Source: Variovorax sp. ZS18.2.2 (GTDB lineage: Bacteria > Pseudomonadota > Gammaproteobacteria > Burkholderiales > Burkholderiaceae_C). From it: a stretch of 64,000 bases of DNA. The notes under the pieces are model-generated. The model did not search any database and was not told the DNA's origin. It was given only the letters and a program-made list of their open reading frames with translations. Below are positions 61,916 through 64,000 of this stretch, one piece after another. A program made the translations under genes and the position numbers. Location: the NCBI RefSeq assembly GCF_024701975.1, contig NZ_JANLNM010000011.1:62001-126000 (forward strand), given 5' to 3'. How positions within the stretch are numbered: position 1 is the stretch's first letter; each line of letters opens with the position of its first letter.

Positions 61916-64000
<2,085 letters not shown>

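Overview
The window looks like a chromosomal segment of a high-GC betaproteobacterium of the Comamonadaceae, most like Variovorax. This is inferred from family content and codon style, not from a search. Signs are orphan tripartite-tricarboxylate (Bug) receptors, many LysR/GntR/IclR regulators each beside a small catabolic gene set, a Liv-type ABC transporter, several secreted lipoprotein hydrolases starting with Cys-Gly-Gly-Gly, and a propionate-pathway methylmalonyl-CoA mutase at the right edge. Coding density is high and most genes are ordinary. No rRNA, tRNA, CRISPR array, complete prophage or insertion sequence was found.

Layout, left part. 1-1.8 kb: end of an AtuA-type acyl-CoA catabolic operon with its Bug receptor, carrying a REP-like element between two genes. 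1.9-6.5 kb: lipoprotein hydrolase, quinone oxidoreductase with divergent LysR regulator, and a phytanoyl-CoA-dioxygenase-like enzyme. 6.7-9.6 kb: a small GntR-controlled operon (SnoaL-like, HbpS-like, Bug receptor) with a perfect 17-bp palindrome in the shared divergent promoter. 9.7-16.7 kb: a run of exported proteins dominated by peptidases (Xaa-Pro peptidase-like lipoprotein, EF-hand protein, two S10 carboxypeptidase-like lipoproteins). 17-21 kb: LysR/MFS pair and a DUF2130 coiled-coil protein. 21-25 kb: patchy region with an orphan Mu-type gemA gene, a GNAT enzyme, a VOC gene broken by an in-frame amber codon, an intact VOC gene and a LysR regulator.

Middle. 25.4-32 kb: an AT-richer tannase/feruloyl-esterase-like gene, an MHS-type transporter, an alpha/beta hydrolase and a DUF6351-like lipoprotein, all pointing right. 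Then a complete branched-chain-amino-acid-type ABC transporter (livK-H-M-G-F, 32-36.7 kb) with an intercistronic terminator after the binding protein. 36.7-39.8 kb: methyltransferase, a degenerate HD-GYP/LuxR protein and a membrane protein. 39.9-43.3 kb: two tandem lipoproteins that share their first 96 residues but have unrelated C-terminal parts, one of them a predicted seven-bladed propeller.

Right part. 44-49 kb: OmpA-like protein, Lrp regulator divergent from an acetolactate-synthase-like enzyme, and a CPA1 antiporter. 49.4-52.1 kb: an exported haloperoxidase-like hydrolase and a two-cysteine OhrR-type repressor, each with the same 16-bp palindromic operator core, then an AraC regulator. 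52.2-54.8 kb: thioesterase, class II aldolase and MHS transporter. 54.8-61.8 kb: Cys-rich CxxCH protein, two stand-alone receiver proteins, an OGT-like glycosyltransferase, dusA, and IclR and GntR regulators, the GntR gene divergent from methylmalonyl-CoA mutase.

The strongest leads are the OhrR/perhydrolase module with paired operators and nested translation starts, the peptidase lipoprotein cluster, the N-terminal module shared by two different lipoproteins, and the HD-GYP-like regulator that has lost its catalytic motif.
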